6,395 nt of DNA from an uncultured Hyphomicrobiales bacterium. GTDB taxonomy: Bacteria > Pseudomonadota > Alphaproteobacteria > Rhizobiales > CAJQND01. This document shows, one piece after another, positions 1 through 5,148 of the stretch (the first letter of the stretch is position 1; the number at the start of each line of letters is the position of its first letter). The stretch lies in the NCBI GenBank assembly GCA_905479595.1, contig CAJQND010000213.1:1-6395 (forward strand), read 5' to 3'. Under the pieces are notes generated by a model, which was given only the letters and a program-made list of their open reading frames with translations, did not search any database and had not been told where the DNA came from. The position numbers were made by a program, and so were the translations under genes.

Positions 1-478
1 CCCGGCCATAAGGAATAATGCAAAACGTGCAGCGATGGTCACATCCGTTTTGGATTTGCACAAACGCCCGTGTGCGCTCGGCAAATCCATCAATCAGATG
101 AGGCGCTGTTTCACGCACGTCCATAATATCGCCGACCTTGACCCGCTCCTCGCTCTCAACACCAAAATTGTCTGGGACAAAGCTTTCTGCGCGGAGTTTT
201 TCTTCATTGCCAAGCACTAAATCCACTTCCGGCATGTTGGAAAACGCCGCCGGGTCCACCTGTGCTGCACATCCAGTGACGATAACTTTCGCGTCAGGAC
301 GCTCACGGCGCAGGCGCCGGATTGACTGGCGTGCCTGGCGTGCGGCTTCAGATGTCACCGCACATGTATTTACGATAACTGCATTTTCGAGGCCTGCGTC
401 TGCCGCATGGGCGCGCATAATCTCAGACTCAAAACTATTGAGTCTGCAGCCAAAAGTTATGAGTTCTGGCTCTGCCAT
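1..478 (-). CDS. mtaB: tRNA-t6A37 methylthiotransferase MtaB, N-terminal part (cut by left edge)
   Basis: Radical-SAM methylthiotransferase that converts t6A to ms2t6A at position 37 of ANN-decoding tRNAs in the cytoplasm. The visible 159 residues start MAEPELITFGCRLN and contain the N-terminal UPF0004 domain with its three cluster-binding cysteines C11, C39 (in NTCAVT) and C70 (in TGCAAQ). The radical-SAM CX3CX2C motif, GCDHRCTFC, has C146, C150 and C153. The rest of the SAM barrel and the TRAM domain lie outside the window. The family is told from MiaB by the start (FGCRLN rather than TYGCQMN) and the NTCAVT and TGCAAQ forms. The ATG at 478 is preceded by AGGA at 7-base spacing, and that AGGA overlaps the TAG stop of dapF, so translation is probably coupled. 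In Hyphomicrobiales the order dapF-mtaB-ftsY is common, so ftsY may follow beyond the left edge (inference). Confidence 0.95.
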   Translation of the reverse strand, partial: MAEPELITFGCRLNSFESEIMRAHAADAGLENAVIVNTCAVTSEAARQARQSIRRLRRERPDAKVIVTGCAAQVDPAAFSNMPEVDLVLGNEEKLRAESFVPDNFGVESEERVKVGDIMDVRETAPHLIDGFAERTRAFVQIQNGCDHRCTFCIIPYGR

Positions 479-485
479 CAAGTGT

Positions 486-489
486 TCCT
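486..489 (-). promoter_or_regulatory. Ribosome site of mtaB overlapping the dapF stop
   Basis: On the minus strand the sequence is TAGGAACACTTGATG. The AGGA uses the last two bases of the dapF TAG stop and sits 7 bases before the mtaB ATG. This supports the mtaB start and suggests that ribosomes ending dapF help initiation on mtaB. Confidence 0.6.
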
Positions 490-1345
490 ATTCCAGCAAG
501 CCTGGCGGCAACACACCGTCAAACTCATACGCCACCGGCCCGGTCATCAGAATATGATTGTCGTCTTCGCGCCATTCCAGCTCCAAATCCCCACCAGGGA
601 GACCAACCGTGATTTTGCGTTCGCACAGGCCTTTACGCGCCGCAGCAACGACCACCGCGCAAGCTGCGGTTCCGCACGCGCGGGTTAATCCTGCACCACG
701 TTCCCAGACTTTTAGTATAACCCGTTCGCGGCTTTCCACCTGGGCAAGGGAAATATTCGCGCGCTCAGGAAAAATCGGATGGTTTTCCAAAAGTGGGCCC
801 ATACGGGCAAGATCGTATGCGTTCACGTCATCCACCCAAAAGAAGCAATGAGGGTTTCCTACATTTACGACGCTTGGGGTATGCAAAATTGGCGCATCGA
901 TTGGGCCGATCTGCAATTCGATAGCGCGTGTATCGTGAAACTCTTCCGCCAGCGGTATTTGCGACCAATGAACGCGCGGTTCGCCCATATCCACCGAGAT
1001 CAAATCTTTGCCGGTTCGAAAGCATTTCAGCAACCCGCCTGTCGTATCTACCGACAATTTTTCAGCACTATCGGTATCGAGAAGAAGATCGGCGATGCAG
1101 CGGGTGGCATTACCACAAGATTCAACCTCTCCACCCTCATTGTTCCAGATACGCATGCGCACATCTGCAATAGGTGACTTTTCGAGAACGATGAGCTGGT
1201 CACAGCCAATGCCCGTTTCGCGACTGGCGATGGCGCGCGCGGAAACCGTGTCAATCTTAAGAGCGCGGATGCGCGCATCAAGAATAACAAAATCGTTTCC
1301 AAGACCATTCATCTTGCGGAAAGGGATATGTGACCCAGTGTTCAT
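488..1345 (-). CDS. dapF: Diaminopimelate epimerase
   Basis: Converts LL-diaminopimelate to meso-diaminopimelate, the precursor of lysine and the cross-linking residue of Gram-negative peptidoglycan; a PLP-independent cytoplasmic two-base enzyme. The 285-residue product is normal family length. It opens with HIPFRKMNGLGNDFV, has the first catalytic cysteine C77 in ESCGNATRC and the second, C224, in TRACGTAAC, with E216 in WERGAG just before; both halves of the pseudo-symmetric fold are present. I chose the ATG at 1345 because AAGGG lies 6 bases upstream and the conserved N-terminus begins a few residues later. An upstream in-frame ATG at 1438 would add 31 unconserved residues and overlap xthA. 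It is divergent from xthA and followed by mtaB after 9 bases, probably as one operon. Confidence 0.97.
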   Translation of the reverse strand: MNTGSHIPFRKMNGLGNDFVILDARIRALKIDTVSARAIASRETGIGCDQLIVLEKSPIADVRMRIWNNEGGEVESCGNATRCIADLLLDTDSAEKLSVDTTGGLLKCFRTGKDLISVDMGEPRVHWSQIPLAEEFHDTRAIELQIGPIDAPILHTPSVVNVGNPHCFFWVDDVNAYDLARMGPLLENHPIFPERANISLAQVESRERVILKVWERGAGLTRACGTAACAVVVAAARKGLCERKITVGLPGGDLELEWREDDNHILMTGPVAYEFDGVLPPGLLE

Positions 1346-1368
1346 AGCTGCCCTTATATGGGATATGG

Positions 1369-1400
1369 AACCCGACTGGAAACCCCCAGCGTTCCGGGTT
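1369..1400. repeat. Composite inverted repeat in the dapF-xthA divergent gap
   Basis: Outer arms AACCCG (1369-1374) and CGGGTT (1395-1400) are perfect inverted copies. Inside them CTGG (1376-1379) and CCAG (1386-1389) form a second stem with a 6-base loop. As RNA this would be a hairpin with a 1x5 internal loop, 24-55 bases before the dapF start; as DNA it could be an operator between the two divergent genes. No U-run follows, so it is not an obvious terminator. Directly beside it ATATGG occurs twice, at 1356-1361 and 1363-1368. I could not identify convincing -35/-10 boxes for either gene in this 86-base gap. Confidence 0.45.
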
Positions 1401-1431
1401 ATCATTAGCGCATTCAAAAGTGAGTATTCCC

Positions 1432-2238
1432 ATGACATTTAAAATTGCCACCTGGAACATCAACTCTGTGCGTTTGCGCATCGGCCTTGTAGAGCGGCTT
1501 CTTAGCGAAGTGAAGCCCGACGTGCTCTGCATGCAGGAAATAAAGTGTGAGGAAAACCAATTTCCCTACGATCCGATACGCGCTCTTGGTTATGAGCACA
1601 TCCATGTTCGTGGCCAAAAGGGCTATCACGGGGTGGCAACTGTATCTCGTCATCCCTTTTCAGAACAATCCCACAGGCAGTTTTGTGGCAAAGACGACGC
1701 CCGCCACACCCAATCAACCATCATGCGCCCCGGCGGGCCAGTGAACATCCACAATTTTTATGTTCCAGCGGGAGGAGATGAACCTGATCCGGCAATTAAT
1801 GAGAAATTTGATCATAAACTGAAATTTTTGCGCGAAATGGAAAACTGGTTTTCGTCAGCAAGCGCAAATGATCGTTCGGTTTTGGTTGGTGATCTGAATA
1901 TCGCGCCACACGAAAATGATGTGTGGTCCCACAAGCAACTACTCAAGGTCGTCAGCCATACGCCGGTAGAAATAGAGCATATGGAGCAAGTTCGCAAAGC
2001 TGCCAATTGGGTGGATATCATGCGCGAACACGCCTCAGACGATGAAAAGCTCTACACATGGTGGAGCTATCGCGCCCGCGACTGGTCAGCGGCAAACAAG
2101 GGCCGGCGGCTGGACCATGTTTGGCTATCTCCTGCTATCGGAGATACCTGCTCATCGGTGGAAATCATGCGTGATGCGCGGGGTTGGGAGCCAAAGCCGT
2201 CTGACCATGCGCCAGTGGTCGCAACCCTTGATGTCTAG
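1432..2238 (+). CDS. xthA: Exodeoxyribonuclease III (AP endonuclease family 1)
   Basis: Cuts DNA at abasic sites and trims 3' blocked ends in base-excision repair; also a double-strand 3'-5' exonuclease. The 268-residue product is typical length for the ExoIII/Xth group. Catalytic residues are all visible: N9 in ATWNINSV, E36 in CMQEIKCEE (metal), Y110 in HNFYVPAGG, D154 and N156 in VGDLNIAP, D228 in GRRLDHVWLS and H259 in SDHAPVVATLD. I start it at the ATG at 1432, since family members begin within a few residues of the KIATWN strand. A GTG at 1420 is in frame but has no ribosome site. For the ATG only a weak purine stretch (AAAAGTGAG) lies upstream. It is divergent from dapF and ends 8 bases from the convergent cyclic-nucleotide-binding gene. 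Confidence 0.96.
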   Translation: MTFKIATWNINSVRLRIGLVERLLSEVKPDVLCMQEIKCEENQFPYDPIRALGYEHIHVRGQKGYHGVATVSRHPFSEQSHRQFCGKDDARHTQSTIMRPGGPVNIHNFYVPAGGDEPDPAINEKFDHKLKFLREMENWFSSASANDRSVLVGDLNIAPHENDVWSHKQLLKVVSHTPVEIEHMEQVRKAANWVDIMREHASDDEKLYTWWSYRARDWSAANKGRRLDHVWLSPAIGDTCSSVEIMRDARGWEPKPSDHAPVVATLDV

Positions 2239-2251
2239 GGAAAAACCTAGA
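2234..2251. repeat. Small inverted repeat carrying both convergent stop codons
   Basis: TCTAGG (2234-2239) and CCTAGA (2246-2251) are perfect inverted copies around the 6-base loop GAAAAA. The TAG of xthA (2236-2238) lies in the left arm and the TAG of the opposite gene (2247-2249) in the right arm. The stem is short and A/T-mixed and has no T-tract behind it, so calling it a bidirectional terminator would be speculative. Confidence 0.4.
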
Positions 2252-2723
2252 GGGCTTCCCATGATCCAGCTGAATTAAGCCGGTCCTGAATTTCTTTCAG
2301 ATCATCCAGGTTTTCTTCCAGGCGTTCATTCAGCGCACCCATGACATGGGCTGCAAAGCCTGGGAATTCATCAGCAACGGCAAAAAAGATCTTGCGGGTG
2401 ATTTCGAGCGCTACAACTTTGCTTTCTGCTTTCGCCGAAACACTATAGGGCGCACCCGCCACCATGGCAGTTTCGCCCAAAAGTGCACCTTCACCAGCTT
2501 CAGCAACTTGCCGGCGCGATGCCCGTCGCCCTGTGAAAAGCTCAACCGTACCTTCAATAACCATGAACGCTGCGCTGCCAGTTTCACCTTCCTTGAAAAG
2601 AAGGCGGCCAGATGCAAAGTTTCGCCGCTTTGTTGAAAAAGAGAGAACTTGTAAATGCGCAGCGTCAACCCCTGCAAAAAGCGGGATTTGCCGCAAATAT
2701 TCAACGTCGGATTTAACTCTCAT
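2247..2723 (-). CDS. Stand-alone cyclic-nucleotide-binding domain protein
   Basis: A 158-residue protein that is almost entirely one Crp/PKA-R type cyclic-nucleotide-binding domain (about residues 10-125), followed by a charged helix (about 125-150, LNERLEENLDDLKEIQDRL) but no helix-turn-helix, so it is not a Crp-type transcription factor. The beta-roll (FKEGETGSAAFMVIEGTVEL) and the phosphate-binding cassette (LLGETAMVAGAPYSVSA) are clear. The GE of the cassette is kept (E84), but the arginine that normally contacts the cyclic phosphate, as in PKA-R cassettes ending TPRAA, is replaced by Y93. Cyclic nucleotide binding may therefore be weak or lost. The ATG at 2723 has AAGGGG 6 bases upstream. 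The gene follows the CenR-like regulator on the same strand; from memory a similar pairing is described in Brucella. Its role is unknown; a protein-protein regulatory module is a reasonable guess. Confidence 0.85.
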   Translation of the reverse strand: MRVKSDVEYLRQIPLFAGVDAAHLQVLSFSTKRRNFASGRLLFKEGETGSAAFMVIEGTVELFTGRRASRRQVAEAGEGALLGETAMVAGAPYSVSAKAESKVVALEITRKIFFAVADEFPGFAAHVMGALNERLEENLDDLKEIQDRLNSAGSWEAL

Positions 2724-2751
2724 CCGCGTCCCCTTGTCAGCGGCAACTGCT

Positions 2752-2785
2752 GCCCCGTTCTCATAGGTGGTTAGCCCCGTTCATA
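2752..2785. repeat. Direct repeat upstream of the cyclic-nucleotide-binding gene
   Basis: GCCCCGTTC occurs at 2752-2760 and again at 2774-2782, 22 bases apart start to start (two helical turns). The first copy is followed by TCATA and the second by ATA, giving near-copies of a 12-14 base unit. It lies 29-62 bases upstream of the start codon at 2723, where an operator would be expected. The bound factor, if any, is unknown. Confidence 0.4.
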
Positions 2786-2816
2786 CCGCACCCGGCAATG
2801 GCATGCACTAACACAC

Positions 2817-2879
2817 CTTCCGGGCATAAAGAATCACCCAATGGCTGATCCTCACGAATCATACCTCTATGCCCGGAAG
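2817..2879. repeat. Perfect 12-base inverted repeat with 39-base spacer
   Basis: CTTCCGGGCATA (2817-2828) and TATGCCCGGAAG (2868-2879) are exact inverted copies, a match well beyond chance for a 219-base gap. The spacer 2829-2867 holds a direct repeat GAATCA (2831-2836 and 2856-2861), so two GANTC sites, the target of the cell-cycle methylase CcrM in alphaproteobacteria. On either strand the element would form a long-looped hairpin. No T-tract follows either arm, which argues against a simple terminator. It could be a transcript-processing or stabilising structure, a small palindromic repeat present in many copies on the chromosome, or a MITE-like insertion. I see no clear target-site duplication at its edges. 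Confidence 0.6.
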
Positions 2880-2903
2880 ATCACAAACGGGGTTCTAGCG
2901 CAA

Positions 2904-2942
2904 ACAATGATTGTGGAAAAGGCTTGTATCGAACGCAGCGTT
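2904..2942. repeat. Two 11-base palindromes just after the response regulator stop
   Basis: ACAATGATTGT (2904-2914) and AACGCAGCGTT (2932-2942) are each perfect 5-1-5 palindromes. The second directly abuts the stop codon of the response regulator gene. Their centres are 28 bases apart. The central loops are too short for good RNA hairpins, so if functional they would more likely act as DNA sites. With the 12-base inverted repeat and the direct repeat they make this 219-base gap unusually rich in symmetry; no gene is convincing in it. Confidence 0.35.
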
Positions 2943-3629
2943 TCAGGGAACGAGTTTATAGCCACCTGTTTCGGTCACAAGAATCTCCGCATTTGACGGA
3001 TCAGCCTCGATTTTTTGCCGTAACCGGTAGATATGTGTCTCAAGCGTATGGGTCGTGACGCCAGCATTATATCCCCAAACTTCGTGCAATAGCACATCAC
3101 GGCCGACCACTTGCTCGCCTGCCCGATAGAGATATTTCAAAATAGACGTTTCTTTTTCCGTCAGTCTGATCTTCGATTGATCTTCCAACAGCAAAAGTTT
3201 CGCGCTTGGGCGGAATGTATATGGCCCAATGGTGAACACGGCATCTTCTGATTGTTCGTGCTGGCGCAAATGTGCCCGCACCCTGGCAAGCAGGACACCA
3301 AACCTAAATGGCTTGGTCACATAATCATTGGCACCAGCATCCAGGCCAAGAATGGTATCAGAATCGGAATCTTCCGCCGTGAGCATGATGATCGGGCACT
3401 TCGTGCCGTTGCGCCGCATGAGCTTGCAGGCTTCCCGGCCATCCATATCCGGCAAGTTGATATCCAAGAGGATCAAATCAATATGGTCTTCTTTCGCCAG
3501 CTTCAATGCATCGGTTGCGTTTGCCGCATCAAGCACGGCAAATTCCTCATGCAGGGCAAACTGCTCCATCAGCGATTCACGCAATGGATCATCGTCATCA
3601 CAAATCATGATCTTTTTAGCAGTGCTCAT
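2943..3629 (-). CDS. cenR: CenR-like OmpR/PhoB-family response regulator
   Basis: A two-component DNA-binding regulator of 228 residues. The receiver domain (about 5-120) has the acidic pocket DDDD at 11-14, phospho-acceptor D56 in LLLDINLPDMDG, T84 in MLTAED and K106 in DYVTKPF. The winged-helix domain (about 130-228) has TEKETSILKYL, VWGYNAGVTTHTLETHIYRL and the C-terminal TETGGYKLVP. The N-terminal DDDDPLRESLMEQFALHEEF strongly resembles CenR of alphaproteobacteria (called OtpR in some Brucella work), which controls envelope integrity and is essential in Caulobacter; assignment is by memory of that family. I chose the ATG at 3629, with GGGGA 7 bases upstream; the in-frame ATG at 3674 would start before the predicted transcript. 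No histidine kinase is in the window, consistent with CenK lying elsewhere. Convergent regulation with the divergent L,D-transpeptidase is plausible but unproven. Confidence 0.9.
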   Translation of the reverse strand: MSTAKKIMICDDDDPLRESLMEQFALHEEFAVLDAANATDALKLAKEDHIDLILLDINLPDMDGREACKLMRRNGTKCPIIMLTAEDSDSDTILGLDAGANDYVTKPFRFGVLLARVRAHLRQHEQSEDAVFTIGPYTFRPSAKLLLLEDQSKIRLTEKETSILKYLYRAGEQVVGRDVLLHEVWGYNAGVTTHTLETHIYRLRQKIEADPSNAEILVTETGGYKLVP

Positions 3630-3676
3630 TACCAGTTCCCCGTGATTGGCGGTCAGATGACGCAAAGAGTGCATTC

Positions 3677-3705
3677 AAAATAATGTCGCTGGTGTTCCAT
3701 GACAA
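3677..3705 (-). promoter_or_regulatory. Candidate promoter of the response regulator gene
   Basis: On the minus strand TTGTCA (plus 3700-3705), a 17-base spacer and TATTTT (plus 3677-3682) form a good housekeeping-sigma promoter. Transcription would start near 3670, leaving about a 40-base leader before the ATG at 3629 and placing the longer ATG at 3674 outside the message. Confidence 0.55.
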
Positions 3706-3727
3706 GAGACGTAAAATATAGATCATC

Positions 3728-3756
3728 TTCAACATTTTGTGCACGGAATGTTATAC
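3728..3756 (+). promoter_or_regulatory. Candidate promoter of the L,D-transpeptidase gene
   Basis: TTCAAC (3728-3733), a 17-base spacer and TTATAC (3751-3756) resemble a sigma-70 type promoter. Transcription would begin near 3763, with a short leader to the ATG at 3782. Its -35 box is about 23 bases from the -35 box of the opposing response regulator promoter, so one bound protein could affect both. Confidence 0.45.
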
Positions 3757-3781
3757 GGCAGAAGGTAGCAATCGGTTCTTA

Positions 3782-4306
3782 ATGCAAAACATTCTTTCTC
3801 ATATCCGTGTGATTACCACAAATCCCCGCTTATCGCGCGGACAATTGCAAGCTGGCACCTTAAGCGTTTCCTGCGCCCTGGGCCGGGCTGGATTTACAAG
3901 CCGCAAGCGCGAAGGTGATGGCGCAACACCCATTGGCACCTGGCCGTTGCGCGAGCTGTTTTTTCGCGCAGACCGGATTGCCGCACCAGAATGTGCCTTA
4001 TCACGTTCAGTCATTGAGCAGGATGATGGCTGGTGCGATGACTCGGCGAGTTCGCATTATAATCAACTCGTAAACCTGCCATTTTCCGGATCATATGAAG
4101 AGATGTGGCGCAAAGACCATGTCTACGATGTTGTTGTTCCACTTGGGTATAATGACAGCCCGCCGAAACGCGGCCTTGGCAGCGCAATTTTTTTCCATCT
4201 GGCCCACGATGATTACCGGCCCACAGAAGGCTGCGTCGCAATCTCGCTTAAAGATATGCGCAAAGTTTTGGCGCAATGCGGCCCTGAAACGGTAATGATA
4301 ATCTAG
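3782..4306 (+). CDS. YkuD-family L,D-transpeptidase (COG3786-like)
   Basis: A 174-residue YkuD-fold cysteine transpeptidase, the family that forms 3-3 peptidoglycan cross-links or attaches proteins to the wall. Visible are the substrate-domain motif RKREGDGATPIGTWPLR (41-57) and the catalytic motif HLAHDDYRPTEGCVAI with H139, H142 and nucleophile C151. The arginine that usually follows GC(I/V) in canonical YkuD enzymes is alanine here, as expected for the shorter COG3786-type group. There is no signal peptide, lipobox or LysM domain, so how it would reach the periplasm is unclear. I start it at the ATG at 3782, downstream of the promoter candidate; a TTG at 3737 is in frame but upstream of the predicted message. 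A weak GAAGG lies about 15 bases upstream. Its divergent neighbour is an envelope regulator, and it ends tail to tail with yggS, sharing CTAG. Confidence 0.88.
   Translation: MQNILSHIRVITTNPRLSRGQLQAGTLSVSCALGRAGFTSRKREGDGATPIGTWPLRELFFRADRIAAPECALSRSVIEQDDGWCDDSASSHYNQLVNLPFSGSYEEMWRKDHVYDVVVPLGYNDSPPKRGLGSAIFFHLAHDDYRPTEGCVAISLKDMRKVLAQCGPETVMII
4303..4306. other. Overlapping convergent stop codons (CTAG)
   Basis: The plus-strand TAG of the L,D-transpeptidase gene (4304-4306) and the minus-strand TAG of yggS (4303-4305) are the two readings of one CTAG palindrome. There is no room for a terminator between the genes, so each transcript probably runs antisense into the other gene. Confidence 0.9.
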
Positions 4307-5028
4307 GCAATCTGGTAGCTACGAGCCCCGAAGATGGCCGATCCGACCCGCACATGTGTGGCACCAAATCGTACCGCAATGTCAAAATCGCCGCTCATAC
4401 CCATTGATAATCCGGCCAAACCATTTCGTTCGGCAATTTTTTTCAACAATGCGAAATGTAAAGACGGCTCTTCGCCTGCCGGGGGGATGCACATTAGACC
4501 ATCGATATCGAGTTTGAATTCATCGCGGCATTGGGCAATGAAGGCATCGGTGTTTTCTGGCAGAACACCTGCCTTTTGTGGTTCTTCACCAGTATTTACC
4601 TGAACAAAAAGTCTTAGTTTGCGACCCTGCTTTTCCATTTCTCCAGCGAGGATACGGGCAAGCTTGGGCCGGTCCACGGTTTCAATACAATCAAATAGCG
4701 CAACCGCTTCCTTGGCCTTGTTGGTCTGCAACGGGCCGATCAGATGTAAATCAATATCTGGGTACTCATCTTTCAGCATTGGCCATTTCGCCTGAGCTTC
4801 CTGAACGCGGTTTTCTCCAAATACACGTTGCCCTGCTTCGATAACGGGTCGGATGTGTTCAACATCAAATGTCTTGGTCACGGTTACAAGTGTCACCGCA
4901 TCTTCTGGTCGACCCGCTTCACTTGCGGCATCTGAAATGCGCGCGCGCACATCTGCCAGTCCTTCATGGTGGGCAGCAGGGCTGGATTTTCCGCCTTCAA
5001 CATCGTCGGTTGTTGGGTGATGGCTCAT
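4303..5028 (-). CDS. yggS: YggS-family PLP homeostasis protein
   Basis: A fold-type III PLP-binding protein (YggS/PLPBP/PipY) that buffers cytosolic pyridoxal phosphate and affects amino-acid and vitamin B6 balance; no enzyme reaction is established. The 241 residues contain the PLP-lysine K52 in VTVTKTFDVEHI, then FGENRVQEAQAKW, HLIGPLQTNKAKEA, VNTGEEPQKAGV, GLMCIPP, and the C-terminal phosphate-binding LSMGMSGDFDIAV and THVRVGSAIFGAR. The core starts about residue 22; the first 21 residues are a polar, His-rich extension. I start at the ATG at 5028, preceded by GGAA at about 8 bases; an upstream in-frame ATG at 5190 would overlap leuS by 42 bases and add unconserved residues. The stop TAG (plus 4303-4305) overlaps the opposite stop of the transpeptidase gene. 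Divergent from leuS. Confidence 0.95.
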   Translation of the reverse strand: MSHHPTTDDVEGGKSSPAAHHEGLADVRARISDAASEAGRPEDAVTLVTVTKTFDVEHIRPVIEAGQRVFGENRVQEAQAKWPMLKDEYPDIDLHLIGPLQTNKAKEAVALFDCIETVDRPKLARILAGEMEKQGRKLRLFVQVNTGEEPQKAGVLPENTDAFIAQCRDEFKLDIDGLMCIPPAGEEPSLHFALLKKIAERNGLAGLSMGMSGDFDIAVRFGATHVRVGSAIFGARSYQIA

Positions 5029-5058
5029 AATGCGATTCCGTTTTATTATCTGGTCAAA

Positions 5059-5086
5059 GCTATAGCGGTCTTGTGAGCAGGTGCAA
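5059..5086 (-). promoter_or_regulatory. Candidate promoter of yggS
   Basis: On the minus strand TTGCAC (plus 5081-5086), a 16-base spacer and TATAGC (plus 5059-5064) form a plausible promoter about 30 bases before the yggS start. It overlaps the leuS promoter candidate, so the two genes may compete for polymerase. Confidence 0.4.
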
Positions 5087-5099
5087 GTGGGTGTAAATG
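5071..5099 (+). promoter_or_regulatory. Candidate promoter of leuS
   Basis: TTGTGA (5071-5076), a 17-base spacer and TAAATG (5094-5099) give a moderate sigma-70 type match about 50 bases before the leuS ATG. An AT step TATATA at 5110-5115 is an alternative -10 but lacks a good -35. No T-box-like leader or leucine-rich leader peptide is visible in the short space. Confidence 0.4.
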
Positions 5100-5148
5100 C
5101 TGCATCCGGTATATACGAGTGTGATCTGACAAGGAAACGGGACCGAGT

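Noticed and set aside
138..557. Long plus-strand open frame opposite mtaB and the dapF end
   Set aside because: It is antisense to two clearly conserved genes, and its product is rich in Ser/Arg/Ala with no family features.
1420..1431. GTG at 1420 as the start of xthA
   Set aside because: No ribosome site precedes it, and family members begin at about the ATG at 1432.
2234..2251. Bidirectional rho-independent terminator between xthA and the cyclic-nucleotide-binding gene
   Set aside because: The stem is only 6 base pairs with mixed A/T content and neither side has a T-tract; kept only as an inverted repeat.
2761..2862. A 33-codon minus-strand open frame in the gap before the cyclic-nucleotide-binding gene
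   Set aside because: The purine stretch AGAGG is too close to the ATG, composition is unremarkable, and it is short enough to arise by chance.
2817..2879. Insertion sequence or CRISPR repeat unit
   Set aside because: There is one inverted pair only, no transposase, no regularly spaced direct repeats, and no clear target-site duplication.
2841..2996. A 51-codon plus-strand open frame starting MADPHESYLYARK
   Set aside because: It starts inside the inverted-repeat spacer, has no ribosome site, and its end overlaps the response regulator gene antisense; no family recognised.
3737..3781. TTG at 3737 as the start of the L,D-transpeptidase
   Set aside because: It lies inside the promoter candidate, upstream of the predicted message start, and adds no signal peptide or conserved residues.
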